Source: Burkholderiaceae bacterium (lineage in GTDB: Bacteria; Pseudomonadota; Gammaproteobacteria; Burkholderiales; Burkholderiaceae_E). From it: a stretch of 64,000 bases of DNA. The stretch covers positions 1,984,001 to 2,048,000 of the forward strand of contig JAOSJU010000001.1 of the NCBI GenBank assembly GCA_027493945.1, given 5' to 3'. Positions 1 to 9,076 of this stretch are shown piece after piece; position 1 is the first letter of the stretch; each line of letters opens with the position of its first letter. The position numbers and the translations under genes were made by a program. A model generated the notes under the pieces. The model searched no databases, had not been told where the DNA came from, and saw only the letters and a list, made by a program, of their open reading frames with translations.

Positions 1-19
1 CGGCATCCTCGAGAAGGGC

Positions 20-841
20 TCACGACGATCGCAGGCGCACCGCCAGGCTCTGCGTCGCGCGCCCGATCAGACCCTGCGCATCGTAGAGCGCCGATTCGGC
101 GAGGCCGCCGCCGTCGGGCCCCAGCGCGGTGCGCGCATCGAGACAGATCCACTCGCCGACCGGGCGCCGCAGCAGGTTGATGGTCAGGTCGGAGTTCACG
201 AAGCTGTAGCGCTGGTAGTCGAGGACGGCGCTGATGCCGTTGCCGGAGTCGGCGGCGACCGCGACCCGCTGATAGGGGCTGGGCGCCTCGCCCTCCAGCA
301 GCGGATGGCGCAGGCGGAACCAGATCGCGCAGGGGCCGTTCCAGAAAGTTCCCTGCGCGACGCGCGTCTCGACCAGGTCGGCGTAGCCGACCTGCCGGCC
401 CGCGAACGGGAAGGTCGCCGGCGGCGAAGCCTCGGGGGCGAGCGGCGCCATCGGCAACGGATGTCCGGGGAGTTCCGCCGGCAACTCGCAGGGCGACTCG
501 CGTTGCGCGAGCGCGGTGACGCGCGCCACGTCCTTGTTGCCGGCCATCAGGTGAGCCGAGAAGTGCGCCGCGTTGCGGCCGACGTAGTCGGTCATGACTT
601 CGACGATGAGCTCGCCGATCGGGACGGGGCGCAGCAGGTTGGCGGTGAGGCGGGCGATGTGGGTGAGGCCGTGCTCGTGGGCGGCTTGTTCGACGGCGCG
701 GCAGACAAGAGCGATCGGGGGGCCGGCGTGCTGGTGGTTGGGGTCCCAGGGGCCGCGGGTGAGGGCGCTCGAGCGAAAGGTGCGGGCTTCGTGCGCGGTG
801 AAGGCGGCCGATGGAGCAGGAAGTTCTTGCGAGCGGGTCAC
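20..841 (-). CDS. thioesterase-like (double hot-dog) protein
   Basis: The protein of about 273 residues resembles the TesB-like thioesterase superfamily, which hydrolyses acyl-CoA thioesters in the cytoplasm. The N-terminal half carries a GPWDPNHQHAGPP stretch typical of the family, and the C-terminal half has the second hot-dog repeat (LDYQRYSFVNSDLTINLLR). The frame is open upstream to a TTG at 910, but I prefer the GTG at 841 because a GGAG Shine-Dalgarno sequence lies seven bases before it. The gene is divergent from the marR efflux operon, with about 200 bases between them. The substrate cannot be told from sequence, and acyl-CoA thioesterase activity is inferred from the family only. 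Confidence 0.75.
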   Translation of the reverse strand: MTRSQELPAPSAAFTAHEARTFRSSALTRGPWDPNHQHAGPPIALVCRAVEQAAHEHGLTHIARLTANLLRPVPIGELIVEVMTDYVGRNAAHFSAHLMAGNKDVARVTALAQRESPCELPAELPGHPLPMAPLAPEASPPATFPFAGRQVGYADLVETRVAQGTFWNGPCAIWFRLRHPLLEGEAPSPYQRVAVAADSGNGISAVLDYQRYSFVNSDLTINLLRRPVGEWICLDARTALGPDGGGLAESALYDAQGLIGRATQSLAVRLRSS

Positions 842-1014
842 GTCGATGCTCCGGGAGTCGTGCCGGGAATCGCTCGCGGCAATGCGGCGATGCGTCCCGG
901 AATCGGGCAATTATGAAGCGAACGTGCCGCGCAGGCGGCAGGCCGGGAACGAAACCGGTTGCCCATGCAGGGGATCGAAGCCCCGCGGGAACGACGCCCG
1001 GGATCGCAACCCGG

Positions 1015-1043
1015 TTGACGATAACTGCCTAGGCAAGTAGATT
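1015..1043 (+). promoter_or_regulatory. sigma70-type promoter with MarR-type palindrome
   Basis: A TTGACG -35 box (1015-1020) is followed after 17 bases by TAGATT (1038-1043). The spacer holds the perfect palindrome TGCCTAGGCA (1026-1035), extended imperfectly to ACTGCCTAGGCAAGT. A palindrome between -35 and -10 is the usual place for a MarR-family autorepressor. The -10 ends only five bases before the marR ATG at 1049, so the transcript would be nearly leaderless. Confidence 0.6.
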
Positions 1044-1048
1044 GCCGT

Positions 1049-1544
1049 ATGGCCCCCGCCAAGCCCTTCTACGATGCCGCCGACTATCCGGTGGGCGAGA
1101 GCATCGGTTTCCTGGTGCGTCAGCTGCGGATGTCGCTCACGCACTGCGTCGACCGCACGATGGCGCGCTACGACCTCACCGACGCGCAGTGGGGGCCGCT
1201 GCTGCTGATCGCCCGCGGCCGGGCGCGCACCGCCGCCGCGCTTGCGCAGGCGCTCGATCTCGACGCCGGCGCGATGACGCGCACGCTCGACCGGCTGCAG
1301 GCCAAGGGCCTGATCCGCCGCACGCGCTCGCGCGAAGACCGGCGCGTCTGGACGCTTCGAGCTCACGCCGGCCGGGGAGCGGGCGGTCGCCCAGGTGCCG
1401 GCCGGGCTTGCGTACGCGAACAACGTGCACCTGGCCGGGTTCGACCGCGAAGAATTCGAGCAGTTGCGCGGCTATCTGGCGCGGATGATCGACAACGGCC
1501 GGCGCGAGCGCGCCGCCGCGGAAACGCCGAAGCGCGAATCATGA
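1049..1544 (+). CDS. MarR-family regulator of the efflux operon (frame break)
   Basis: This is a winged-helix MarR-family repressor of about 165 residues. The recognition region (DLDAGAMTRTLDRLQAKGLI) and the wing (RRTRSREDRRVW) are clear. After that the frame breaks: the doubled T at 1356-1357 appears to be one base too many. Dropping it gives the expected LELTPAGERAV, the C-terminal dimerisation helix and a TGA at 1542-1544. That stop overlaps the ATG of the next gene (ATGA), which supports the repaired reading. As written, the N-terminal half is instead fused in frame to the outer membrane factor. It probably represses its own operon through the palindrome at 1026-1035. The break is more likely a sequencing error than a real fusion. 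Confidence 0.8.
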
Positions 1545-2998
1545 CTCCCATGCGCGGATGCGCCGCAGCCGCGGCGTTGCTCGTGTTGGCCGGCTGTGCG
1601 AGCCACGCTGGCATCGAGCCGGCCGCCGCGCCGATCGACGTGCAAAGCCTGGGTGTGGCGCCTGCCGACACGACGCGGCTCGACTGGCCCGGCGAGCGCT
1701 GGTGGGAGCGCTTCGGCGATGCGCGGCTCGATGCGCTCGTCGAGCGCGCGCTCGCCGACAACCCGACGCTCGCGGTGTCGAAGGCCCGCCTCGCGCGGGC
1801 GCGCAGCGTCGCGCAGGCGGTGGACGCCGAGCGTCTGCCGCAGGTCTCGGGCTCGCTCGAGTCGACCCGCCAGCGCTATTCGGAGGACGACCTCTTTCCA
1901 CCGCCGATCGCCGGCAGCGTGCTCACCAGCAACTCGGTGCGGCTCGACGCCGCGTGGGAACTCGATCTGTTCGGGCGCAACCGCGCGCTGCTCGACGCCG
2001 CACTCGGCCAGGCGCGCGCCGCGCAGGCGGACCTGCAGGCGGCCCGCGTGCTGCTCTCCACCGAGGTGGCGCGCACCTGGTTCCAGCTCGCGCGGATCGT
2101 GGCGCTGCGCGCGCTGGCCGCCGACACGCTGCGCCAGCGCACGCAATTGCGCGAACTGGTGGCGCAGCGCGTGCGCGCGGGCCTGGACACCGCAGTGGAA
2201 CTGCGCCAGGGCGAAGGCGCGGTGGCCGAGGCAGCCGGGCAGGCCGAGGCACTCGACGAGCAGGCCGTGCTCGCGCGCAACGCACTGGCCGCACTGGCGC
2301 TGCAGCCGGCTGACGCGCTCGCCGACCTCTCGCCGTCGATGCCGGTTGCGGCGCGCGAGGCGTTCTCCGGGCCGATCGGCGCCGACCTGCTCGGGCGGCG
2401 CGCCGACATCGTCGCGGCACGCTGGCGCATCGAGGCGGCGCTGCGCGATCGCGATGCGGCGATCACGGAGTTCTACCCTGACGTGAACCTGGCCGCCTTC
2501 GCCGGTTTCTCGAGCCTCGGTTTCGCGCACTGGCTCGAAGGCAGCAGCCGCGTCTGGGGCGTGGGCCCGGCACTGCGCCTGCCGGTGTTCGACGCCGGGC
2601 GGCTGCGCGCGAACCTGCGCGGCAAGACGGCCGACCTCGATGCGGCGGTGGCCAGCTACAACGCCGCGGTGGCCGGCGCGGTGCGCGAAGTGGGCGACCA
2701 GCTTGCGTCGCTGCGCTCGCTCGAGCGCCAGCGCGCGCAGCAGCAGGCCGCACGCGCCGCCGCGGAAGCCGCCGATGCACTCGCATTGCAGCGCTACCGC
2801 GCCGGGCTGACCAACTACCTCAGCGTGCTGTCGGCGCAATCGGGCGTGCTCGCCGAGCGACGCAACGGCGTCGAACTGGCCGCGCGCGGCGTCGATCTCG
2901 ACCTCGCGCTGGTGCGCGCGCTGGGCGGCGGCTACCGCAGCGACGACCATGAACGCAGCATCGAACGCAGCGATCGATCGGAGACCCATCGTGAGTGA
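1541..2998 (+). CDS. NodT-type outer membrane efflux lipoprotein
   Basis: This is an outer membrane channel of a tripartite efflux pump (NodT/OprM type, 485 residues). It starts with a lipoprotein signal peptide ending in the lipobox LAGC, then the WWERFGD motif found near the N terminus of this family, two repeated coiled-coil/beta-barrel halves (DAAWELDLFGR in the first) and the C-terminal QRYRAGLTNYLSVLSAQ repeat. The ATG at 1541 overlaps the marR stop. It precedes emrA and emrB in the same direction, so it is the likely outer membrane partner of that pump. The stop overlaps the preferred emrA start. Confidence 0.9.
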   Translation: MTPMRGCAAAAALLVLAGCASHAGIEPAAAPIDVQSLGVAPADTTRLDWPGERWWERFGDARLDALVERALADNPTLAVSKARLARARSVAQAVDAERLPQVSGSLESTRQRYSEDDLFPPPIAGSVLTSNSVRLDAAWELDLFGRNRALLDAALGQARAAQADLQAARVLLSTEVARTWFQLARIVALRALAADTLRQRTQLRELVAQRVRAGLDTAVELRQGEGAVAEAAGQAEALDEQAVLARNALAALALQPADALADLSPSMPVAAREAFSGPIGADLLGRRADIVAARWRIEAALRDRDAAITEFYPDVNLAAFAGFSSLGFAHWLEGSSRVWGVGPALRLPVFDAGRLRANLRGKTADLDAAVASYNAAVAGAVREVGDQLASLRSLERQRAQQQAARAAAEAADALALQRYRAGLTNYLSVLSAQSGVLAERRNGVELAARGVDLDLALVRALGGGYRSDDHERSIERSDRSETHRE

Positions 2999-4253
2999 CG
3001 AGACCGGCAGCACCGCGCCCGCGGCGCCCCGCAAGGCCGGACGCCGGCGCCGCATCGGCTTGGCGCTGGTGGCGCTGGTCGTGCTGCTCGCAGCCGCGGC
3101 CTACGGCGCCTGGTGGACGCTCGTCGGCCAGCACTACGCCGACACCGACAACGCCTACGTGCAGGGGCACCTGGTGCAGATCACGCCGCAGATCGCGGGC
3201 ACCGTGCTGGCGATCAACGTGGAGGACACCGACCGCGTCGAAGCGGGCCAGCCGCTGGTGCTGCTCGACCCGGCCGACGCGCGCGTGGCACTCGCGCAGG
3301 CGCAGGCGCAGCTCGCGCAGGCGGTGCGCGAAGCGGCCTCGCTCGACGCGGCCAACGCCACGCTGCGCGCCGGCATCGAGCAGCGCGAAGCCGACGAGGC
3401 GAAGGCGCGCATCGAGCTCGAGCGCGCGCGCGAAGACCTGCAGCGGCGCCAGCACCTCGGCGCCAGCGGTGCGGTGAGCGGCGAGGAGCTCGGTCATGCG
3501 CGCCGCGCGATCGACGGGGCCGCCGCGGCGGCCAGCGCAGCGCGCGCGGCGGTCGTCGTCGCGCGCCGACAGTTCGAGGCGAACCAGGCGCTCACCGGCA
3601 GCACGCCGGTGCGCGAGCATCCGAACGTGCTGCGCGCGGCCGCGGCGGTGCGCGAAGCCTGGCTCGCGCTCGAGCGCACCACGCTGCCTGCGCCGGTTTC
3701 AGGCTACGTGGCGCGCCGCAGCGTGCAGGTGGGCCAGCGCGTGCAGGCAGGCACGCCGCTGATGGCGGTGATTCCGCTCGACCAGGTGTGGGTCGAGGCC
3801 AACTTCAAGGAAGTGCAACTGCGCGGCGTGCGCATCGGCCAGCCGGTGAAGCTCACCGCCGATCTCTACGGCGGCAAGGTCGAGTTCGACGGCCGGGTGA
3901 CGGGGCTGGCCGCGGGCACCGGCGCGGCCTTCGCGCTGCTGCCGCCGCAGAACGCCACCGGCAACTGGATCAAGGTGGTGCAGCGCGTGCCGGTGCGAAT
4001 CGCGCTCGACGCCGCGCAGTTGCGCGAGCACCCGCTGCGCGTCGGGCTGTCGATGCTGGTGAAGATCGACCTGCACGACCAGAGCGGCCCGCTGCTGGCC
4101 GAAGCGCCGCGCACGCAGCCGCCCGCGCTGGCGCAGGCCGATGCCGGCCCGGCGCAGGCAGGCGGCGCGGCCAGCACAGCTCACGCAGCCGACGCGATGA
4201 TCCGCGAAATCATCGAGGCCAATCTTGGCCGACGCGCTGCCTCCGGCCGCTGA
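2991..4253 (+). CDS. emrA: EmrA-like membrane fusion protein
   Basis: This is a HlyD/EmrA-family periplasmic adaptor that links an inner membrane MFS pump to the outer membrane channel. One N-terminal transmembrane helix (after the KAGRRRR cluster) is followed by the lipoyl-like motif DNAYVQGHLVQITPQIAGTV, a long alpha-helical hairpin rich in Ala, Gln and Glu, the second lipoyl half (APVSGYVARRSVQVGQRV) and the beta-barrel with VEANFKE. I prefer the GTG at 2991, with GGAG seven bases upstream and an eight-base overlap with the preceding gene, over the ATG at 2949. The C-terminal tail is Ala/Gln rich and not conserved. Confidence 0.9.
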   Translation: MSDETGSTAPAAPRKAGRRRRIGLALVALVVLLAAAAYGAWWTLVGQHYADTDNAYVQGHLVQITPQIAGTVLAINVEDTDRVEAGQPLVLLDPADARVALAQAQAQLAQAVREAASLDAANATLRAGIEQREADEAKARIELERAREDLQRRQHLGASGAVSGEELGHARRAIDGAAAAASAARAAVVVARRQFEANQALTGSTPVREHPNVLRAAAAVREAWLALERTTLPAPVSGYVARRSVQVGQRVQAGTPLMAVIPLDQVWVEANFKEVQLRGVRIGQPVKLTADLYGGKVEFDGRVTGLAAGTGAAFALLPPQNATGNWIKVVQRVPVRIALDAAQLREHPLRVGLSMLVKIDLHDQSGPLLAEAPRTQPPALAQADAGPAQAGGAASTAHAADAMIREIIEANLGRRAASGR

Positions 4254-5787
4254 CGCGCGCGCGGCCGGCGGCAACGGCACGCCGCCGCCGCTCACCGGCG
4301 GCGCGCTGGTGCTGGGCACTTTCGCGCTGTCGCTCGCCACGTTCATGAACGTGCTCGACACCTCGATCGCCAACGTCTCGATTCCGGCGATCTCGGGCGA
4401 CCTGGGCGTGAGCGTGAGCCAGGGTACCTGGGTGATCACCAGCTTCGGCGTGGCCAACGCGATCTCGGTGCCGCTCAGCGGCTGGCTCACGCAGCGCATC
4501 GGCACCGTGCGCCTGTTCGTGGCGAGCGTGCTGCTGTTCGTGCTCGCCTCGTGGCTGTGCGGTCTGGCGCCGTCGATCGAGTGGCTGGTTGCGTTTCGCG
4601 TCTTCCAGGGCGCGGTGGCGGGACCGATGGTGCCGCTGTCGCAGACGCTGCTGCTGGCGAGCTACCCGCGAAGCCGCTCCGGCACCGCGCTGGCGATGTG
4701 GTCGATGACGACGCTGATCGCGCCGGTGGCCGGTCCGCTGCTCGGCGGCTGGATCACCGACAACATCTCGTGGCCGTGGATCTTCTACATCAACATTCCC
4801 GTGGGGCTGTTCGCCGCGGCGCTCACGCTGGCGATCTACCGCCACCGCGAGACGCCGCGCCGCAAATTGCCGGTGGACGTGGTCGGCCTGTCGCTGCTGG
4901 TGCTCTGGGTAGGCGCGCTGCAGATCATGCTCGACAAGGGCAAGGAGCTCGACTGGTTCGCCTCGGGCACCATCGTCGTGCTGGGCCTGGTGGCGCTCGT
5001 CGGGCTGGTGGTCTTCCTCGTCTGGGAGCTTACCGAGGAGCACCCAGTGATCGACCTGTCGCTCTTTCGGGGGCGCAACTTCTCGGCCGGCGTGGCGGCG
5101 CTCGCGATCGCCTACGCGCTGTTCTTCGGAAACGTGGTGATCCTGCCGCTGTGGCTGCAGCAATACCTCGGCTACACCGCCACCCAGGCCGGCATGGCGC
5201 TGGCGCCGGTGGGGCTGCTGGCGGCGGTGTTCACGCCGATCGTCGGCCGCAAGATCGGCCAGTGGGACGCGCGCCTGCTCGCCACGATCTCCTTCGTGGT
5301 CTTCGCGCTGGTGCTGTGGCTGCGCTCGCTCTTCGACACCCAGGCCGACTTCGTCTCGATCGTGATTCCGACCATCGTGCAGGGCGTGGCGGTGGCGTTC
5401 TTCTTCGTGCCGCTGGTGGCGATCGTGCTCTCGGGCCTGCCGCCCGAGCGCATCGCCGCCGCCTCGGGCCTGAGCAACTTCTTCCGCATCCTGGCCGGCT
5501 CGTTCGGCACTTCGATCTCCACCACGCTGTGGGACCACCGCGCGTCGATGCACCATGCGCACCTCGCCGAAGCGGTCGCGCGCGACGGCATCGGTGCCGC
5601 CGACGCGTTCGCCCGGCTGGAAGCGCTCGGCCTGTCGCCCGCCCAGGCGCTGGAGGCGATCGAGCAGATGGCCGAACAGCAGGCCTACACGCTGTCGGCC
5701 AACGACCTCTTCTACGGCTCGGCGGTGCTGTTCGTGCTGCTGTGCGGGTTTATCTGGATCACCCGGCCGCTGCCGGCGCATCGGTGA
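4225..5787 (+). CDS. emrB: EmrB/QacA-type (DHA2) MFS drug exporter
   Basis: This is a 520-residue inner membrane proton antiporter with about 14 membrane segments, as in the DHA2 family. The family motif LDTSIANVSIPAI is near residue 45, followed by SYPRSRSGTALAMWS and the antiporter motif C region GPLLGGWITDNISWPWIFYINIPVG. The start is a TTG at 4225, preceded by GAGG and overlapping emrA by 29 bases, so translation is probably coupled. With the two upstream genes it forms a complete EmrAB-TolC-type pump. Substrates are unknown; relatives export hydrophobic drugs and uncouplers. Confidence 0.92.
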   Translation: MADALPPAADARAAGGNGTPPPLTGGALVLGTFALSLATFMNVLDTSIANVSIPAISGDLGVSVSQGTWVITSFGVANAISVPLSGWLTQRIGTVRLFVASVLLFVLASWLCGLAPSIEWLVAFRVFQGAVAGPMVPLSQTLLLASYPRSRSGTALAMWSMTTLIAPVAGPLLGGWITDNISWPWIFYINIPVGLFAAALTLAIYRHRETPRRKLPVDVVGLSLLVLWVGALQIMLDKGKELDWFASGTIVVLGLVALVGLVVFLVWELTEEHPVIDLSLFRGRNFSAGVAALAIAYALFFGNVVILPLWLQQYLGYTATQAGMALAPVGLLAAVFTPIVGRKIGQWDARLLATISFVVFALVLWLRSLFDTQADFVSIVIPTIVQGVAVAFFFVPLVAIVLSGLPPERIAAASGLSNFFRILAGSFGTSISTTLWDHRASMHHAHLAEAVARDGIGAADAFARLEALGLSPAQALEAIEQMAEQQAYTLSANDLFYGSAVLFVLLCGFIWITRPLPAHR

Positions 5788-5817
5788 GGCCGATGCGCGC
5801 GGGCGGTCTTGCTCGGC

Positions 5818-6474
5818 TCAGTTCGCCTTGTTGGGGAACTGCTTCGCGATGCCATCGGCGAGCGCGTCGGCGATCATGTCCATGTGGCGCTGCATTTCGG
5901 TCCACGCCGCACCCTGTTCGCTCTTCGGCGCCCTGGACATCATCAGATCGACCTGTTTGCGGTGATCGCCGCCGTGCATCAACAGCGCCGAATCGAGGTC
6001 GCTCTCCTTCCAGTTGGGGTTGGCACCGGCCAGGAACTTCGCGATCGCGCCGGCGTTCATGCCGAGATCGTTCATCGCCTTGTCTTCACCGGCGACGCTC
6101 TTGCTCCTCGCTGAATCGGTCAGCGCCTTGACGGCGCCCCAGTGACCAGCCAGCAACTTCAGCAGGCCGTCGCCGGCGTCCTTGCCGTAAAACCCTGCTA
6201 CCGCATTGGCGATCTGTTTAGCGTTCGCCACGACCGAATCGGCCGATTTGTTCGCCGCGGTCTTGTTGCCGGCAAATACGGCCAGTGCGTAATCGCGCGT
6301 AGTCACGATGTGGCCGTGCCAGAGCGAGCGCATCGCGGCGTGAAGATTCGGTGCGGCCGGCGCCGTGGCCGGAGCTGCGGCGACAGTCGTCTGCGCCATG
6401 GCGACCGGTGTCGTGACGGTGAACCCGAGCCCGAGAGCGGCAGCGCATGCGATCGAGAGCAGTTGCATTCTCAT
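5818..6474 (-). CDS. secreted helical protein of unknown function
   Basis: This is a 218-residue protein with a Sec signal peptide (MRMQLLSIACAAALGLGF, cleaved near VAMAQ). The mature part is mostly helical. It contains LWHGHIVTTRDYALAVF, a pattern seen in small proteins annotated only as hypothetical, followed by a GHWGAV segment and a C-terminal HMDMIADALADGIAKQF helix. The ATG at 6474 has AGGAGA eight bases upstream, so I use it rather than the longer frame. The gene is convergent with emrB and shows no operon partner. I do not recognise a function; the spaced histidines could bind metal, but that is speculation. Confidence 0.7.
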   Translation of the reverse strand: MRMQLLSIACAAALGLGFTVTTPVAMAQTTVAAAPATAPAAPNLHAAMRSLWHGHIVTTRDYALAVFAGNKTAANKSADSVVANAKQIANAVAGFYGKDAGDGLLKLLAGHWGAVKALTDSARSKSVAGEDKAMNDLGMNAGAIAKFLAGANPNWKESDLDSALLMHGGDHRKQVDLMMSRAPKSEQGAAWTEMQRHMDMIADALADGIAKQFPNKAN

Positions 6475-6658
6475 GATGATCTTCTCCTTGTAGTTGATCA
6501 TCCCGTGGTGACTCGTGCATCGCGGGCGAAGTTTCAATTGGGACGGATGCGCGAGATTCAAGGGGCGGGTGCATCGAGGAGAAAGACCATATGACGCGTA
6601 GCGGTACACCCGCCGCTTCATCCGCACCAGTTACGGATCGACGAAGCCCGGAGAGGGC

Positions 6659-7513
6659 TCAGAGAGCGGTTTGAGTGAGGGAGCGCGTCCCCCTGCAGGC
6701 GGGATAAGTCGAGCAGCCCCAGAACTTGCTGCCGGTCATGGAGCCCCGCTTCGCAGTGCGCAGGGTCATCGCTGCACCGCACGTCGGACACGGAGGCGAC
6801 CCGACGAGCGTTTTCGCGTCGCGAGGCGGGGGCTGACCGCACAAATCGACCGCCTGCTTCTCCGATCGAACCTGCTCGAGCATCCCCTCGAGGTGCGCAC
6901 CGTCAACCAACCGCAGGTTTCGCCCCTTCGCGAACGACTTCGCCTCGTCGGTGAAGCGCCCCGATGTCACCACGAAACCGCCCGCTGCGCCGTTGGCCGC
7001 CATCACGCCGTACAGTTCGCGGACCACATCGACACCGACCTTGAATGCCTTCCAGTGCTTGCACTGCACGAGAAAGGTCTCACCGCGCCTGGTCAGTTTC
7101 AGATCGACGCCGCCGTCGGCACCACCGCCTCCCGTCTCCACAACGCGAAACCCCTGCAGTCGAAAGGCTTCGCCCACCAGCATTTCGAACTCCCGCCACG
7201 ACATGCCATTGAGCGCGTGAACAGCGCCGCTCTTCGTGACTTCGCGGGCGAGGTTCCTTCTCTGCGTGCGGCGCCATACGGAGAGCGCCGCGCCCAGAAG
7301 ACAGATAAAGGGCGCAAGGTACCGGCCCGCCGTAGCGAGCCCCCGAAATACTGCGTCGGCTGGCCGGATGGTCTGTGATGTCTGGCCCGGCTCCGCGAAC
7401 GTCCCCAGCACCACGTATGTGCCGATCGCGAGGCCGACGCCGGCCCATCAGGGAAGCGTCGCAACCAGTTCAGTGAGTTCGTCGAAAACACTACGCGTTC
7501 GCGCTCGCGACAT
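6659..7513 (-). CDS. Mrr-like restriction endonuclease with C-terminal zinc finger (in-frame TGA)
   Basis: This membrane-anchored nuclease has an Mrr-type PD-(D/E)XK core: MSWREFEMLVGEAFR, then GADGGVDLKL (Asp) and FLVQCKHWK (the QxK catalytic part). It ends in a four-cysteine topoisomerase-type zinc finger (CPTC...CSTYPAC). The best start is the ATG at 7513, with GGAGG five bases before it, but codon 22 is TGA (7448-7450) where relatives usually read Trp in an LPWW motif. Beyond the stop the frame continues without a shift through a transmembrane segment, and a GTG at 7414 could restart translation. Either a nonsense mutation or a sequencing error has changed TGG to TGA. The neighbouring restriction-modification genes suggest a role in DNA restriction. 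Confidence 0.8.
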
Positions 7514-7744
7514 TGGTGCCTCCCCGAGACATGGCGCAAAAGCCGGGCCCGCCCCGGCCTCACAATGCTCGTAGAGAAACAAACATGCTCCGCGAACCTT
7601 CGGCCGAGCGGCCGATCTTCGTTAACGCGTGGTCAATGCTGTGACCTTTCGCAACTGAGGGTGCCGCGGCCTCACGCAGCGCTCGCCTGGACGGTGGGCA
7701 CTCTCTCGAGATGGGCTGCACATCGCGGCCCGCATATCGCGGAC

Positions 7745-7772
7745 TTGCCATCGGAAGCAAAGAAGGCATAAT
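7745..7772 (+). promoter_or_regulatory. probable promoter of the EcoRII-type operon
   Basis: TTGCCA (7745-7750) and CATAAT (7767-7772) are separated by 16 bases and lie about 25 bases before the methylase start. No other good promoter was seen in the 279-base gap between the Mrr-like gene and the methylase. The gap holds no recognisable gene. Confidence 0.45.
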
Positions 7773-7798
7773 GTCCGCATTTCCTCCAGTGGGTGTAT

Positions 7799-9076
7799 AT
7801 GCATACAGCCTTCACGATTGCGACGCCCACTCGGGCAGTGGACTACCTTGCCGCGGCTCGCATCCACCATACGCAAGGGTCGATTGCCCGCCAGCTCGGC
7901 GTAACCGTTCGCACCGTGCGCCGGTGGGAGACACGCGAGACGGAACCCCCGCCGTACCTCGTCCATGCCTTGCAGCAGCTCCTTCCCTTCCAGATGCCGC
8001 TTCAGCGGGCGGGCGACTTCACATTCATCGACCTCTTTGCCGGCATCGGCGGGCTGCGCCTGCCGTTCGACGACATCGGCGGACGATGCGTCTTCACAAG
8101 CGAGTGGGATGCCTACGCCAACAGGACCTACGTCGAAAACTTCGGCGCGGCTCATTCGATTCACGGCGACATCACCGGGGTCGAGGCCGACGACGTTCCC
8201 GACCACGATGTTCTTCTGGCCGGTTTCCCCTGCCAGCCCTTTTCGATTGCCGGAGTCTCAAAGAAGAACGCGCTGGGCCGAAAGCACGGCTTCGCCGACG
8301 AGACGCAGGGCACGCTCTTCTTCGACGTCGCCCGCATCATCCAGCGAAAGCGCCCCCGCGCATTCGTGCTCGAGAACGTGAAGAATCTGCTGGCGCACGA
8401 TCGAGGGCGAACGTTCGATGTCATCAGCAGAACGCTGAAGAATGAGCTCGGCTATCACGTAAGCCATCGGGTCATCAACGGCGCCCACTTCGTTCCGCAG
8501 CACCGCGAGCGGATCATCATCGTCGGCTTCCGCGAACCCGTCGGATTCGACTGGAACATCCTGCGTCTGCAGGAGACCCGGCACCACACGATGCGGGACG
8601 TCCTGCACAGGACGGACGGCACCGAACCGGTACTGTCGTGGGATGCTGGGCGCTACTTCGACCGCAGTAAGAAGCGACCGCTCGCGCGCTATACGCTGAC
8701 GCCGCATCTTTGGCGATATCTTCAGGCATACAAAAAGAAACACCGGGACAAGGGCAACGGCTTCGGCTTCGGACTTGTCGGACCGGATGACGTCGCCCGC
8801 ACGCTGTCGGCGCGCTACTACAAGGACGGCTCTGAGATTCTCGTCAACCAGGGCAGCCGCCGCCCACCGCGACGACTGACTCCACGGGAGTGCGCACGAT
8901 TGATGGGTTTCCCCGACACGTTCCGAATCCCCGTGAGCGTCTCCGACACCCGCGCCTACCAGCAGTTCGGGAACTCGGTCGTGGTGCCGGTGATTCGCGA
9001 AGTGGCGCGAGCGATAAAGCCCTTCCTCGCAGAACAGGTGCTGGTGCAGCCGGAACTGCTGGTCCAGGTCGCATAG
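7799..9076 (+). CDS. dcm: Dcm/M.EcoRII-like DNA cytosine-5 methyltransferase with N-terminal HTH
   Basis: This is a C5-cytosine methyltransferase of about 425 residues. All main motifs are present: DLFAGIGG (SAM binding, near residue 80), GFPCQPFS with the catalytic Cys near 147, ENVKNL, QHRERI, RLTPRECARLMGFP and QFGNSVVVPV. The sequence is closest to Dcm and M.EcoRII, which methylate the inner C of CCWGG, so the same target is inferred. Residues 28-50 (IARQLGVTVRTVRRWE) form a helix-turn-helix, suggesting autoregulation as known for M.EcoRII-type enzymes. Translation may start at GTG 7793 or ATG 7799. The stop TAG shares one base with the vsr start, and the endonuclease gene follows. Confidence 0.93.
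   Translation: MHTAFTIATPTRAVDYLAAARIHHTQGSIARQLGVTVRTVRRWETRETEPPPYLVHALQQLLPFQMPLQRAGDFTFIDLFAGIGGLRLPFDDIGGRCVFTSEWDAYANRTYVENFGAAHSIHGDITGVEADDVPDHDVLLAGFPCQPFSIAGVSKKNALGRKHGFADETQGTLFFDVARIIQRKRPRAFVLENVKNLLAHDRGRTFDVISRTLKNELGYHVSHRVINGAHFVPQHRERIIIVGFREPVGFDWNILRLQETRHHTMRDVLHRTDGTEPVLSWDAGRYFDRSKKRPLARYTLTPHLWRYLQAYKKKHRDKGNGFGFGLVGPDDVARTLSARYYKDGSEILVNQGSRRPPRRLTPRECARLMGFPDTFRIPVSVSDTRAYQQFGNSVVVPVIREVARAIKPFLAEQVLVQPELLVQVA

Noticed and set aside
1049-2998. A single 649-residue MarR-outer membrane factor fusion protein
   Set aside because: The fused middle has no MarR C terminus. Removing one T restores the C-terminal helix and an ATGA overlap with a lipoprotein signal peptide at 1541.
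1472-3055. A 527-residue minus-strand frame opposite the efflux lipoprotein gene
   Set aside because: It shows no recognisable domain and mirrors the codon pattern of the real gene; it is an antisense shadow of high-GC coding DNA.
4210-5781. A 523-residue minus-strand frame opposite emrB
   Set aside because: It is His/Arg/Gln-rich low-complexity translation antisense to a clear MFS transporter.
7448-7450. Selenocysteine readthrough at the TGA in the Mrr-like gene
   Set aside because: Relatives have Trp here, no selenoprotein family is involved, and I saw no convincing SECIS hairpin just after the codon.
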